From the NCBI GenBank assembly GCA_903912445.1, contig CAIWHP010000248.1:1-64000 (forward strand): a stretch of 64,000 nt of DNA. The letters run 5' to 3'. The position numbers were made by a program, and so were the translations under genes. The notes beneath the pieces are model-generated. The model did not search any database. It was not told where the DNA came from and was given only the letters and a program-made list of their open reading frames with translations. The DNA comes from an uncultured Lentisphaerota bacterium. Lineage in GTDB: Bacteria; Verrucomicrobiota; Kiritimatiellia; CAIQIC01. Shown piece after piece: positions 56,295 to 64,000 of this stretch (its first letter is position 1; each line of letters begins with the position of its first letter).

Positions 56295-58250
56295 CTATTC
56301 GCGGACGCGGACCGGCAGCACGACGGTGGGCAGCCCTTCCCATTGGAGACGGCGCTGGATAGCGGTGGCGGTTTCGTTGTGGAGCAGGCGCTGATACCAG
56401 GTGTCCTTGCGGAAGATCAGCTTGCCGGCAAAGAAGGTCGCCTTCGGGAACTGGCGGCCGATGGCGCGACAGAGCGCTTCGATCTCGTCCATGGGGTCGG
56501 TGCCGGCGGCGGTATAGCTGGCGGCGGCCAGACCGTAGCCGCGGGCGAGCGCCACGTAGCGGTCGAGCGCCTGCTGCGTCTGGCGCTTGAGGTTCTCCAG
56601 TTCGCCCGCGCCCTTGAACGTGCCGGAATCCATCACGGACACGGAGACGAACGCCACCTGTTTATAAAAACCCGGGAACTGGCGGAAGATGGCGAGCAGC
56701 GAGTGCACGCCGAGCCCGCCGTAGCCGCCGACCAGCAGGACGGCGAGCGGCTGGCGCTCGTCGAGCGCGGCGGGCACGGCGGCGGCCGGCGCCTCGGCAG
56801 GCAGCTCGCTCAAGGCCTGCGAGAGTTTGCCGAGCTGGGCCGAGACCTTGGCGTAGTGCCGCCGGATGAGCGCGCAGAAGGCGATCAGCAGGGACGTGAT
56901 GAGCAGGGTGACCCAAGCGCCCTCGAAGAATTTCTCGACCACGACCATGACGAGGATGCCCGCGCAGAGCAAGGCGCCGACCACGTGCAACGCCAGCGGG
57001 CGCCGCCAGCGCGGCTGGTTGCGCCGCTCTTGGACCCAGAAGCGGCACATGCCGAGCTGCGTCAGCGTGAAGGTGACGAAGACGTTGATCGAGTACATCG
57101 TGACGAGCTGGTCGATCACGCCCTTGGTGTAGATCAGCGTGGCGAGCGCGGCGAGGCCCATGAGGACGATGCCGTAATGCGTCGTCAGGCGCTCCGAAAG
57201 CGAGCTGAACCGCCGCGGCAGCCAGCCGTCGAGCGCCATGTTCGCCATCACGCGCGGGCCATCGATGAAGCCCGTCTGCGCGGCGACCACCAGCAAGGCG
57301 CCCTCGGCGCACAGCGTGAGCACGACGAACCACGTGCCGAAACCCAGCCGCTCGATGAGCACCGCGTTCAGCGTCTTGCCCTCGACCGGCGCGACGCCGA
57401 GCAACAGGTAGCACAGCAGGATGCCGCCGGCGGTGACGGCGAGCGAGATGGCCATATAGAGCATCGTCCGCTTCGCCGTGGCCACGCGCGGCTCGCGCAT
57501 GATCTGCAGGCCGTTGGATACCGCCTCGATGCCGGTGTAGGTGCCGGCTCCGCGCGAGTAGGCGCGGGCAAAGATCAGCAGCAGCGCGCCCAGGCCGACC
57601 GTGTGCAGATCGTGCCGCAGGCCGGAGGCCACCTGCCCGGCAACGGCGGGGGTCTCGTGCAGGTGCATGCCGATGCTCGCCAGCAGCACGACGACGTGCG
57701 TGACGATGAACAGCAGGAAGATCGGCACAAGGATGCTGATGGATTCCTTCGCCCCCCGGATGTTCAGCACCAACAACACGAGGATCGCGAAGGCCTCGAT
57801 GCCCACCTTGTGTTCCCAGCATCCCCACGCCGGCGGCAGGAAGCTGAAAATCTGATCGGCCGCCGACGCGATGGACACGCTGATCGTCAGCCCGTAGTCC
57901 ACCAGCAGCGCGCTGCCGGAGATGAGGCCAAAACCCGGCCCGAGCAGCTTGGTCGCCACCACATAGCCGCCGCCGCCCGACGGGAAATGCTCGATGATCT
58001 TGCCGTAGGCATAGGAGATGATGAACACCGTCAACGCCACCGCCAGAGCCATGAAGACGGCCAGGTGCGTGTGGCCGGCGAGCGCGCGGAACGTCTCGTC
58101 CGGGCCGTAGGCCGAGGAGCTCAAGCCATCGGAGCCCAAGCCGACCCAGGCGAGGAACGCCACCAGCGAGATCTTATGGAACAGCTTCGGATCCGAGATA
58201 TCCCGCGGCTGTCCAAACAACAGATGCTTTGTTTTATCGAACCACGACAT
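56295..58250 (-). CDS. APC-superfamily transporter, KimA-like
   Basis: 651 residues. Twelve or so hydrophobic segments (to about residue 475) start after a short cytoplasmic N-terminus. The first segment, FLAWVGLGSDGLSSSAYGPDETF, is the TM1 signature of KimA/KUP-like potassium importers in the APC superfamily, and FPSGGGGYVVATKLLGP matches the TM3 region. The C-terminal 150 residues form a cytoplasmic domain (LAVLLVGGYGGLGVHSLLAIF) like the regulatory domain of KimA. Likely potassium or amino-acid uptake; potassium is favoured by similarity. The start is the ATG after AAGGGTGGCGGGT; a TTG 21 bp earlier is less likely. Confidence 0.82.
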   Translation of the reverse strand: MSWFDKTKHLLFGQPRDISDPKLFHKISLVAFLAWVGLGSDGLSSSAYGPDETFRALAGHTHLAVFMALAVALTVFIISYAYGKIIEHFPSGGGGYVVATKLLGPGFGLISGSALLVDYGLTISVSIASAADQIFSFLPPAWGCWEHKVGIEAFAILVLLVLNIRGAKESISILVPIFLLFIVTHVVVLLASIGMHLHETPAVAGQVASGLRHDLHTVGLGALLLIFARAYSRGAGTYTGIEAVSNGLQIMREPRVATAKRTMLYMAISLAVTAGGILLCYLLLGVAPVEGKTLNAVLIERLGFGTWFVVLTLCAEGALLVVAAQTGFIDGPRVMANMALDGWLPRRFSSLSERLTTHYGIVLMGLAALATLIYTKGVIDQLVTMYSINVFVTFTLTQLGMCRFWVQERRNQPRWRRPLALHVVGALLCAGILVMVVVEKFFEGAWVTLLITSLLIAFCALIRRHYAKVSAQLGKLSQALSELPAEAPAAAVPAALDERQPLAVLLVGGYGGLGVHSLLAIFRQFPGFYKQVAFVSVSVMDSGTFKGAGELENLKRQTQQALDRYVALARGYGLAAASYTAAGTDPMDEIEALCRAIGRQFPKATFFAGKLIFRKDTWYQRLLHNETATAIQRRLQWEGLPTVVLPVRVRE

Positions 58251-58836
58251 ACCCGCCACCCTTCGCTGCAATGCCTAGGCGCAGACCTGGCGCGTGTCAA
58301 AGGCGCGTGGCCTGTCGGTTAACCGGGGATTCATGTGGGCCCCGCTATGGCGGTGGCGCGTGGATCGCCCTTCCATATGCCGGCGGAGTTAGCTGACGGG
58401 CTCGGTCCTGGAAGTGACCGCGCGCGATGGTTGCCCACCGCCGTACGCCCCGTCCCCGGCCTGCGCCGAGGAAGTTGGTTTCTCCGCAGCGCCCTGCAGG
58501 AAGGCAAGACGCTTTAGGCTGCGGGCGCGGAGTTAATCACTCCGCTCCCTGCCCGTCAAGCCCTGTTGGAGCGGACTTTTCCAGCCCCTAAAACCGAACT
58601 TGCCTGCGCAAAATGACGTTGCGCGGTACGGCTCTCGAACTGGCCCGACTAGCCGGGAGCGGCGGCTTTCCAGCCGCCGCAGGAAGAACGCCGGATGCGG
58701 GCCCTGCACCTGTTGCACGGCTGAGGGCGGTGATCATGATGAGCTTACTATGACGACGCGACGCCGCCGTTACCAGTTGCCCCTGCAGGAAAGCCAAGCT
58801 TGCATCCCGGGCAGCACGCAGCCGGTTCGGAGAAAT
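58251..58836. other. Long gap with hairpins
   Basis: No convincing gene in nearly 600 bp. A perfect 8-bp stem (GCGGCGGC-TTTCCA-GCCGCCGC, about 58651-58672) resembles intergenic REP-type hairpins. Low-quality frames here have unnatural composition. Confidence 0.35.
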
Positions 58837-58882
58837 TTACAACCCTTGGAAAATCGCCTGCTCCCGTTTCCAACCCTTGGAA
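58837..58882. repeat. Palindrome pair after the radical SAM gene
   Basis: TTACAACCCTTGGAA (58837) and TTCCAACCCTTGGAA (58868), 31 bp apart, just 16 bp beyond the stop of the minus-strand radical SAM gene. The first copy has one mismatch in the left arm. Confidence 0.7.
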
Positions 58883-58897
58883 AACCGGCGGGGTTCG

Positions 58898-60022
58898 TCA
58901 CGACCACACGAGATACGGCGCGGCCTTGGCAGCGAGGCGGCCGCGCGCGCCCGTCTCGGCGAGCGCATGCAGGCGGTGGGTCTGCCGCGCCTCGAGCAGG
59001 CGCTGCACGCCGAGCAAGCCCAGGCCGGGCACGCGCAGCAGCTGCTCCCGCTCGGCCGTGTTGGCGTTGAGCGGGAAGTATTCGGGATGTGCCAGGGCCC
59101 AGGCCTCCTTCGGGTCGCGCTCGAGCGGGAGGTTCCCGGCGGCGTCGAGCACCAGCTCCGAGCCGGCGAAGCCATATTTCCGCATCAGGAAGTCCGTCTG
59201 GTAGAGCCGGTGCTCGCGGCGGATGAGCGCATCCGCGGGCTGCTGCCGCAGCGTCTGCTCGCCGGGGATCGAGGGATCGCCGAGACCGGGCTGGTAGGCG
59301 GAAAAATAGATGCGCTCGAAATGCAGGCGGTCGTAAAGGCCGGTCATGTACGAGACGATCTCGCCATCGGTCTCGTCGGAGGCGCCGACGACGAACTGCG
59401 TGGTGCATTTGACGCGGGCGCGCGGCTGGCCCTTGGCCGTCAGGCGGCTCATCAGGCGCAGCGGACGGATGATGTCGCGGTCATAGTCCTTGCTGGAGGA
59501 GAGCAGGTCGAAGTGGCGCTTGCCGGGCGTCTCGATGTTCAGGGAGACCGCGCTCGCGTAGCGGACGGCCTCCTCCACGGCGGCGTCGGAGGCCCCGGGC
59601 AGGATCTTCAGGTGGATGTAGCCGCGGAACTGGTGCTTTTTGCGCAGCAGCTTGGTCGCGTCGAGCAGCCGCTCCATGCTCTGGTCCGGCGTGCCCGTGA
59701 CGCCGCTGGTCAGGAACAGGCCGAAGACGTTCTCCGTGCGCCGGTATTCCAGAAAGATGCGCGCGATCTCGTCGGGCGTCATCGAGCAGCGCTCGACGTT
59801 CGAGCCGCGCCGCAGCGGGCAGTACTTGCAGTCGTTGGTGCAGGCGTTGGAGACGAGCGTCTTGAGCAGGAGCGAGTGGCCGCCGCTGGGCAGCGTGACC
59901 GGGTAGAGCCACTTGCCGCCCGCGCCGCGCCGGCGGTGCCCGTCGGTGCTGGTCCCGCAGGCGCAGGCGAGGTCGTACTGCGCATCCTGCGCCAGAATCT
60001 CCAGTTTGCGTTGCGTGTCCAT
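58898..60022 (-). CDS. Radical SAM protein of the putative DNA modification/repair family
   Basis: 374 residues. The N-terminus (RKLEILAQDAQYDLACACGTS) and the cluster motif CTNDCKYCPLRRG (Cys-X3-Cys-X2-Cys) match the family named putative DNA modification/repair radical SAM protein (TIGR03916). LFLTSGV and YIHLKILPG follow in the barrel. A C-terminal helix-hairpin-helix (LLRVPGLGLLGVQRLLEAR) should bind DNA. The usual genomic partner, a uracil-glycosylase-like protein (TIGR03915), is not next to it here. Function in the cell is unproven. Confidence 0.88.
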   Translation of the reverse strand: MDTQRKLEILAQDAQYDLACACGTSTDGHRRRGAGGKWLYPVTLPSGGHSLLLKTLVSNACTNDCKYCPLRRGSNVERCSMTPDEIARIFLEYRRTENVFGLFLTSGVTGTPDQSMERLLDATKLLRKKHQFRGYIHLKILPGASDAAVEEAVRYASAVSLNIETPGKRHFDLLSSSKDYDRDIIRPLRLMSRLTAKGQPRARVKCTTQFVVGASDETDGEIVSYMTGLYDRLHFERIYFSAYQPGLGDPSIPGEQTLRQQPADALIRREHRLYQTDFLMRKYGFAGSELVLDAAGNLPLERDPKEAWALAHPEYFPLNANTAEREQLLRVPGLGLLGVQRLLEARQTHRLHALAETGARGRLAAKAAPYLVWS

Positions 60023-60485
60023 TTTCTGGACGGCATTATATCAGATGTTTTTTCGCATCGCTCATGGCGCGCGCAGGCACGCCCTATCGCCTGCAGGGGC
60101 GTCGACTTGCTTGTGGTGAGCCTGTCGGGCCACCGCGCCCGTTCGCTCCGCATACGGCACACCTTGGGCGCAGCAAGACTGCGCCCCTACCCTGCCCCGC
60201 ACTTATTCCACGTGACAGTGACGAAACGGAGCAGGCACGAGCCCCGGCGCTGGATGGGCGCTCCGTTCTTTGTGGAGGCACGCGTCTCGCGTGCCGGTGC
60301 CGGCGGCGTCCCGCCGCCGGAGCGTGTAAGCAGATGTGCACGTGCGGTTCAGTTATCGCCGGGCGGGACGCCTGCCTCCACGCACTTGCATGGTTCACAG
60401 GGCGTAAATATTGTTTTCGAGGAAAGCCACCGCTACGGAACTTCCGAACTTCGATGTTCGATGTTGAATGTTCGGTGTTCTATGT
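60023..60485. other. Repeat-rich gap
   Basis: No gene recognised. It holds the hairpin/inverted copy element and the heptamer repeat described separately. Confidence 0.45.
60272..60384. repeat. REP-like composite: two hairpins plus inverted copy
   Basis: Two perfect hairpins, GGCACGCG-TCT-CGCGTGCC (60277-60295) and CCGGCGGCG-TCC-CGCCGCCGG (60300-60320), are followed by an inverted copy of the element head. GTGGAGGCACGCGTC at 60272 is matched on the other strand by GTGGAGGCAGGCGTC at about 60382-60368. This arrangement is like REP doublets moved by TnpA-REP (RAYT) transposases; no such gene is visible nearby. Confidence 0.55.
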
Positions 60486-60489
60486 TCAT
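60448..60489. repeat. Six tandem heptamers, consensus TGTTCGA
   Basis: Successive 7-bp units: ACTTCGA, TGTTCGA, TGTTGAA, TGTTCGG, TGTTCTA, TGTTCAT. The last unit overlaps the stop codon of the ABC permease gene on the minus strand, so repeat growth or loss could alter the permease C-terminus. Confidence 0.6.
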
Positions 60490-62204
60490 TCCACTTCGCT
60501 GGTGACGGCCAGGAGGATGCGCTGCTCGCGGCGCTGGAGCAGGCGGCCGAGCGGCTTGAGGGTGCAGCCATAGAGCAGGCACGAGCACCCCAGCAAAACC
60601 ACCGCGCCCAGGAGCGTGATGGGTGTGCCGGGCACCTTGGTAAATTCATTGCAGAGGAAGCCCAGCAGCGGGGGCACGAAGAGCGGCAGCAGCAGCAACG
60701 GCATGAACATGCTCGCCACCACCATGAGGACTTGTGAACTGGCCTTGGCCTTGGTCGGCTTCAAAGAGCCGGCGGCAATGCGGTACGGCGTAAGGATCGA
60801 GAGCCAGTTGCCCAACACACCCAGCGCCAGCTGCACGGAACAAAAGCCGAGGCACGCCTGCAGCAGCTCTGCGGGACCGAGGTGCGCGCTCACGGTCAGC
60901 AGGCTGAGCAGCACCACAAACACGGGCAGGCTGATGGCCAGCAGCGAAATATTCTTCCCCAGCAGAATGTGCCAGCGCTGCGCGGGCAGCAGCACAAGGG
61001 CGCGAAACCCATCGCGGTCAAAGCCAAACTGGTTGAACAGCAACTGCATCAGGCCGAGCATGGTCAAACAGGCTGCGGCCAGGGCGATGAACGGCCGACC
61101 GGCCGGCGGCACAGCCGCGCCGTGTTTCAGGAAGATCCCGCCCGCCAAAATGACGAACACGACCACGTTCGCCACCAGCGCCATCTTCACCTCCGGCGCG
61201 CGCAGCATGGAGCGGAGGTTGGCGCACGCCACGGCGGCCGCGGGTTCAGGCACCAGCGGCAGCGTCCGCTCGACGAGCAGGCGCCCGCGCACCACCTTTG
61301 TGGCTGGGGTGGCGACCGGCGGCGGTGCGGTTTTACGCCGGTCGTCGCCCTGATAGAAGCGCCGCGTGAGCTGGTAGGCGCGCGCCAGCCCCAGCAGGCC
61401 GAGCAGGCCCATGCCGGCGGTCGCGATCAGGCTGGGCCAGACGCGGCCGGCCTGCAAAGCCTGCGCGCCCTGCGGCAGCCAGAGCGGCGGCGCAAAGCGA
61501 TTGGCCAGGGTGCAGACCCGCACGACCTGCGCGTTCTTCCCGGAGTCGTGCGCCACGGCGGCGCCGACCCGGCGGGTATCGTCGCGCCAGACATTCATGA
61601 GCAGGTTGGGCAGCTGCGCCAGCACGACGACGAACATCGTCACGCCCATGATCACGGCGCGCCGGCGGCGCTGGTTGACCATCAGCGCCGCGAGCCAGCC
61701 GCGCAGACAATAGGTCCATGCGGTGACCATGAAGAAAAACGCCAGCAACAGCGGCACCAGCCAGAGCTGATGCGCGCCGCGGCCGACGGCCAGCCCAAAC
61801 GCAAGCCCGAGCGTCGTCGGCACCCAGATCGCCAGGCTCAAGCAGATGTGCGAGGCCGCATAGTTCAGGAAAAAGACTTCGCGCAATAGCACCGGTAGAT
61901 GCATCAAGCGGCTGGCATCAATGACTTCCGAGCGCTGGATCTCCGTGACGAGGCCCAGCAGCCAGACAAAGAGGAACACCGCCACAATGCCGTCCCAGGC
62001 GAACATGGTCGCCTGCGGCGTGGCCTTCGCGAGGGCCAACGCGCCGATGAGGAGCCCCCCCACTCCGCCAGCGACCGCGAGGCCAAGGCCCAGGATGCTG
62101 ACGAGCAGCGAGAGGATCGCGTTGACCTGGCCGCCGCGCCGCCATTGGTTGCGCGTCAGCCGCCACCGCAGCCAGAGCAACGTGCGCAGATGTTGGAGGT
62201 ACAC
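60486..62204 (-). CDS. ABC transporter membrane (permease) protein
   Basis: 572 residues from a GTG that has GGAGG 7 bp upstream and lies directly after the stop of the ATPase gene. About 11-12 hydrophobic segments are seen, for example ILSLLVSILGLGLAVAGGVG, GIVAVFLFVWLLGLV, LWLVPLLLAFFFMVTAWTY and ITLLGAVVLLGCSCLLYG. The middle has a basic cytoplasmic loop (YQGDDRRKTAPPP). This is an ABC-2-type exporter permease of doubled size rather than the usual 250 residues. Substrate unknown. The C-terminal end coincides with a heptamer repeat. The frame is open upstream through the ATPase gene but that reading is not real. Confidence 0.8.
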   Translation of the reverse strand: MYLQHLRTLLWLRWRLTRNQWRRGGQVNAILSLLVSILGLGLAVAGGVGGLLIGALALAKATPQATMFAWDGIVAVFLFVWLLGLVTEIQRSEVIDASRLMHLPVLLREVFFLNYAASHICLSLAIWVPTTLGLAFGLAVGRGAHQLWLVPLLLAFFFMVTAWTYCLRGWLAALMVNQRRRRAVIMGVTMFVVVLAQLPNLLMNVWRDDTRRVGAAVAHDSGKNAQVVRVCTLANRFAPPLWLPQGAQALQAGRVWPSLIATAGMGLLGLLGLARAYQLTRRFYQGDDRRKTAPPPVATPATKVVRGRLLVERTLPLVPEPAAAVACANLRSMLRAPEVKMALVANVVVFVILAGGIFLKHGAAVPPAGRPFIALAAACLTMLGLMQLLFNQFGFDRDGFRALVLLPAQRWHILLGKNISLLAISLPVFVVLLSLLTVSAHLGPAELLQACLGFCSVQLALGVLGNWLSILTPYRIAAGSLKPTKAKASSQVLMVVASMFMPLLLLPLFVPPLLGFLCNEFTKVPGTPITLLGAVVLLGCSCLLYGCTLKPLGRLLQRREQRILLAVTSEVE

Positions 62205-62206
62205 GC

Positions 62207-62968
62207 TCAGTCCTCCAGCCAGCTCAACTTCTGCGCCTCGACCTGCCCATCGCCCACGGCCGCGAGGAACCGCTCCTCCAATGTGCCGGCCGCGTGGATT
62301 TCCGCCATCGAGACCTGCTGCACCAGCCGCCCATGCGCAATGATGCCCACATCGGTACACAGCTTCTCGACGATCTCCAGCACGTGCGAAGTCAGGAAGA
62401 CCGTCGCCCCGCGCTTCACAAAACTCTTCAGCGTGTCCCGCAACATGCGCGACGCCACGGCATCCACGCCCTCGAACGGCTCGTCGAGAAACAGCAGGTC
62501 GGGATCCGGCAGCAGCGCCGCCGCGAGCGCTAGCTTCTTCTTCATGCCGTGGGAATATTCGAGCGTCAGCTTGGTCTCCTCGCCCGCGAGGTCCATCATC
62601 GTCAGCAATTCCTGGCAGCGCGCGCGCACCGTGTCCGGCGGCAGCAGGTACATGCGCCCGATGAACGTCAGATATTCGCGCGCGGTCAGGTTGTCGAAGA
62701 GCGCCAGGTTCTCCGGCACGACGCCGATGCGCTGCTTGATGGCGCGGGCGCGCTCGGGGTCGCCCAGGTCGGTGTCGAGGAGGCGCATCGTCCCGCTGGT
62801 CGGCGCGAGCAGGCCGGTCAGCATCTTGATGGTGGTGGACTTGCCCGCGCCGTTCGGGCCGAGGAAGCCGTAGAACTTGCCCGCCTCCACGCGCAGGTCG
62901 AGCCCCTCCACCGCGCACACAGAGCCGAAGCGCCGCGTCAGCCCGCTGGTTTCGATGGCCAAAGTCAT
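62207..62968 (-). CDS. ABC transporter ATP-binding protein
   Basis: 253 residues. Walker A is GPNGAGKSTT, the Q-loop VVPENLALF, Walker B LLFLDEPFEGVD, and the H-loop is SHVLE. The signature motif is YSHGMKKKLALA, a form common in ABC-2 exporters (CcmA/NatA type) instead of LSGGQ. The ATG chosen has GGGGA upstream and starts the normal MTLAIETSGLTRRFG. It drives the permease encoded next; both form an exporter of unknown substrate. Confidence 0.95.
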   Translation of the reverse strand: MTLAIETSGLTRRFGSVCAVEGLDLRVEAGKFYGFLGPNGAGKSTTIKMLTGLLAPTSGTMRLLDTDLGDPERARAIKQRIGVVPENLALFDNLTAREYLTFIGRMYLLPPDTVRARCQELLTMMDLAGEETKLTLEYSHGMKKKLALAAALLPDPDLLFLDEPFEGVDAVASRMLRDTLKSFVKRGATVFLTSHVLEIVEKLCTDVGIIAHGRLVQQVSMAEIHAAGTLEERFLAAVGDGQVEAQKLSWLED

Positions 62969-63087
62969 GCTGGTTTCCCCGGTTGCATGGGCGGGAAGGT
63001 AACAGACTCGGCGCCGCGGATTCAAACTTGCAATGCGGCCCTTGCTCCCGTATCTATCCCGCGCTCGTTGATCGGGCAGAGGCGACC

Positions 63088-64000
63088 ATGGACATCGTTC
63101 ACTATATTTTGATTGTCGTCGGGCTGGTGCTGTTCGAGACCATCACCAGCATCGATAACGCGATCATCAACGCGCAGGTGCTCTCCACCATGCAGGCGTG
63201 GGCACGCCGCTGGTTCCTGTTGTGGGGCCTGCTGTTCGCCGTGTTTATCGTGCGCGGTGTGTTGCCGTGGCTGATCGTCTGGGTGTCGGCGCCGACGCTG
63301 GGCCCGCTCGGCGCGCTGACGGCGACCTTCAGCGGCGACCCCGCCGTGGTCGCCGCCATAGGGAAGTCCGCGCCCATCCTGCTGGTCGGCGGCGGCACCT
63401 TCCTGGTGTTCCTGTTCTTCCACTGGCTCTTCCTGGAGCCGAAAAACTTCGGGCTGACCGGCGAGGCTTTCTTCCAGCGGCAGGGCGGCTGGTTCTTTAC
63501 GCTCGTCGCCGTCCTGCTGGCGGTGATCGTCTGGTACGCGCTGCAGCGCAGCCCGATGATGGCCTTCGGCGCGGTCGTCGGCTCGACGGCCTTCTTCATC
63601 ACGCATGGCTTCCGGGAACACGCCGCGCAGGCCGAAAAGGACCTGATGCAGAACCGGCTCTCCGACTGGAGCAAGATCCTGTACCTGGAGGTCATCGACA
63701 CCACCTTTTCCATCGATGGCGTCCTCGGCGCCTTCGCCTTCACTTTGTCGGTGCCCCTGATCCTGGTGGGCAATGGGATCGGCGCGCTGGTGGTGCGCCA
63801 GCTCACGATCGGCAACATCGAGCGGATCAGCAAATATCTCTACCTCAAGAACGGCGCGATGTACTCCGTGCTCCTGCTCGGCCTGTTCATGATCCTAGAG
63901 AGCTTCGGCTGCCACCTGCCCGTCTGGCTCTCGCCCATCACCACCTTCGGCGTGGTCGGCTTCTTCTTCTTCAAGTCGAAGCTGCACTTGGCGAAAACGA
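63088..64000 (+). CDS. DUF475/TerC-like integral membrane protein (truncated at window end)
   Basis: The first 304 codons are present and the frame is still open at the edge. AGAGG lies 6 bp before the ATG. Several hydrophobic segments (YILIVVGLVLFETITSIDNA, then FLLWGLLFAVFIVRGVLPWL and further ones) and the motif YLEVIDTTFSIDGVLGAFAF are those of the DUF475 branch of the TerC/YkoY superfamily. The paired acidic motifs SIDNA and SIDGV in membrane helices resemble those of Mn2+ exporters of this superfamily. Metal transport is likely by family; the ion is not shown by the sequence. Confidence 0.85.
   Translation, partial: MDIVHYILIVVGLVLFETITSIDNAIINAQVLSTMQAWARRWFLLWGLLFAVFIVRGVLPWLIVWVSAPTLGPLGALTATFSGDPAVVAAIGKSAPILLVGGGTFLVFLFFHWLFLEPKNFGLTGEAFFQRQGGWFFTLVAVLLAVIVWYALQRSPMMAFGAVVGSTAFFITHGFREHAAQAEKDLMQNRLSDWSKILYLEVIDTTFSIDGVLGAFAFTLSVPLILVGNGIGALVVRQLTIGNIERISKYLYLKNGAMYSVLLLGLFMILESFGCHLPVWLSPITTFGVVGFFFFKSKLHLAKT

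Overview
The window is GC-rich, densely coded bacterial DNA, most likely from the PVC superphylum (a Verrucomicrobiota, Kiritimatiellota or Lentisphaerota-like heterotroph). This is inferred from gene content: four Tat-exported Gfo/Idh/MocA oxidoreductases, DUF1080 and DUF4886 proteins, exported TIM-barrel sugar isomerases, a prepilin-like protein with an H-X9-DG motif, and a formylglycine-enzyme/hydrazine-synthase-like multihaem protein. No rRNA, tRNA or CRISPR array was recognised. Putative vegetative promoters can be read in several gaps (-35 TTGNNN, 16-17 bp, -10 TANNNT).

Layout. 0-6.5 kb: small exported or lipid-anchored proteins, a clan GH-A-like glycosidase, a DUF1266 protein and an MFS transporter. 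6.6-13.9 kb: an orphan phosphorelay (membrane PAS histidine kinase, single-receiver regulator, 1306-residue REC-PAS-GAF-kinase-REC hybrid) with no DNA-binding output. 14.1-19.1 kb: Gfo/Idh/MocA oxidoreductase, TIM-barrel isomerase and an exported glycosidase. 19.4-28.6 kb (minus strand): seven overlapping genes that cover the route from glutamyl-tRNA to haem through sirohaem (ahbC, ahbD, ahbAB fusion, precorrin-2 dehydrogenase-hemA fusion, hemC-cobA-hemD fusion, hemB, hemL). The hemC part lacks the usual third domain. 28.8-34.3 kb: methyltransferase, then MFS symporter, Gfo/Idh/MocA, DUF4886 and DUF1080. 34.5-39.8 kb (minus): argD-like aminotransferase, AsmA-like protein, proC, yggS, dinB. 39.9-46.2 kb: an internally deleted mscL, a GH109-like enzyme, the large FGE/trihaem protein and a prepilin-like protein. 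46.4-49.2 kb: transposase remnant, small coupled gene, glgX. 49.5-52.1 kb (minus): cysteine-cluster protein, ilvN, ilvB. 52.4-56.1 kb (minus): sugar operon with TIM-barrel isomerase, Gfo/Idh/MocA and fucose/arabinose-isomerase-like protein. 56.3-63.0 kb (minus): KimA-like APC transporter, radical SAM repair-type protein, ABC permease and ATPase. 63.1 kb to the end: a DUF475/TerC-like membrane protein cut by the window edge.

The most distinctive non-coding signal is a family of 15-bp palindromes, TTCCAANNNTTGGAA. They occur singly or in phased arrays of two or three copies 31-32 bp apart (one pair at 22 bp) at eight places between 16.7 and 58.9 kb. Sites include promoter regions, convergent gene ends, an overlap with the yggS ribosome-binding site, and the inside of a reading frame. 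They look like a dispersed operator or architectural-protein site.
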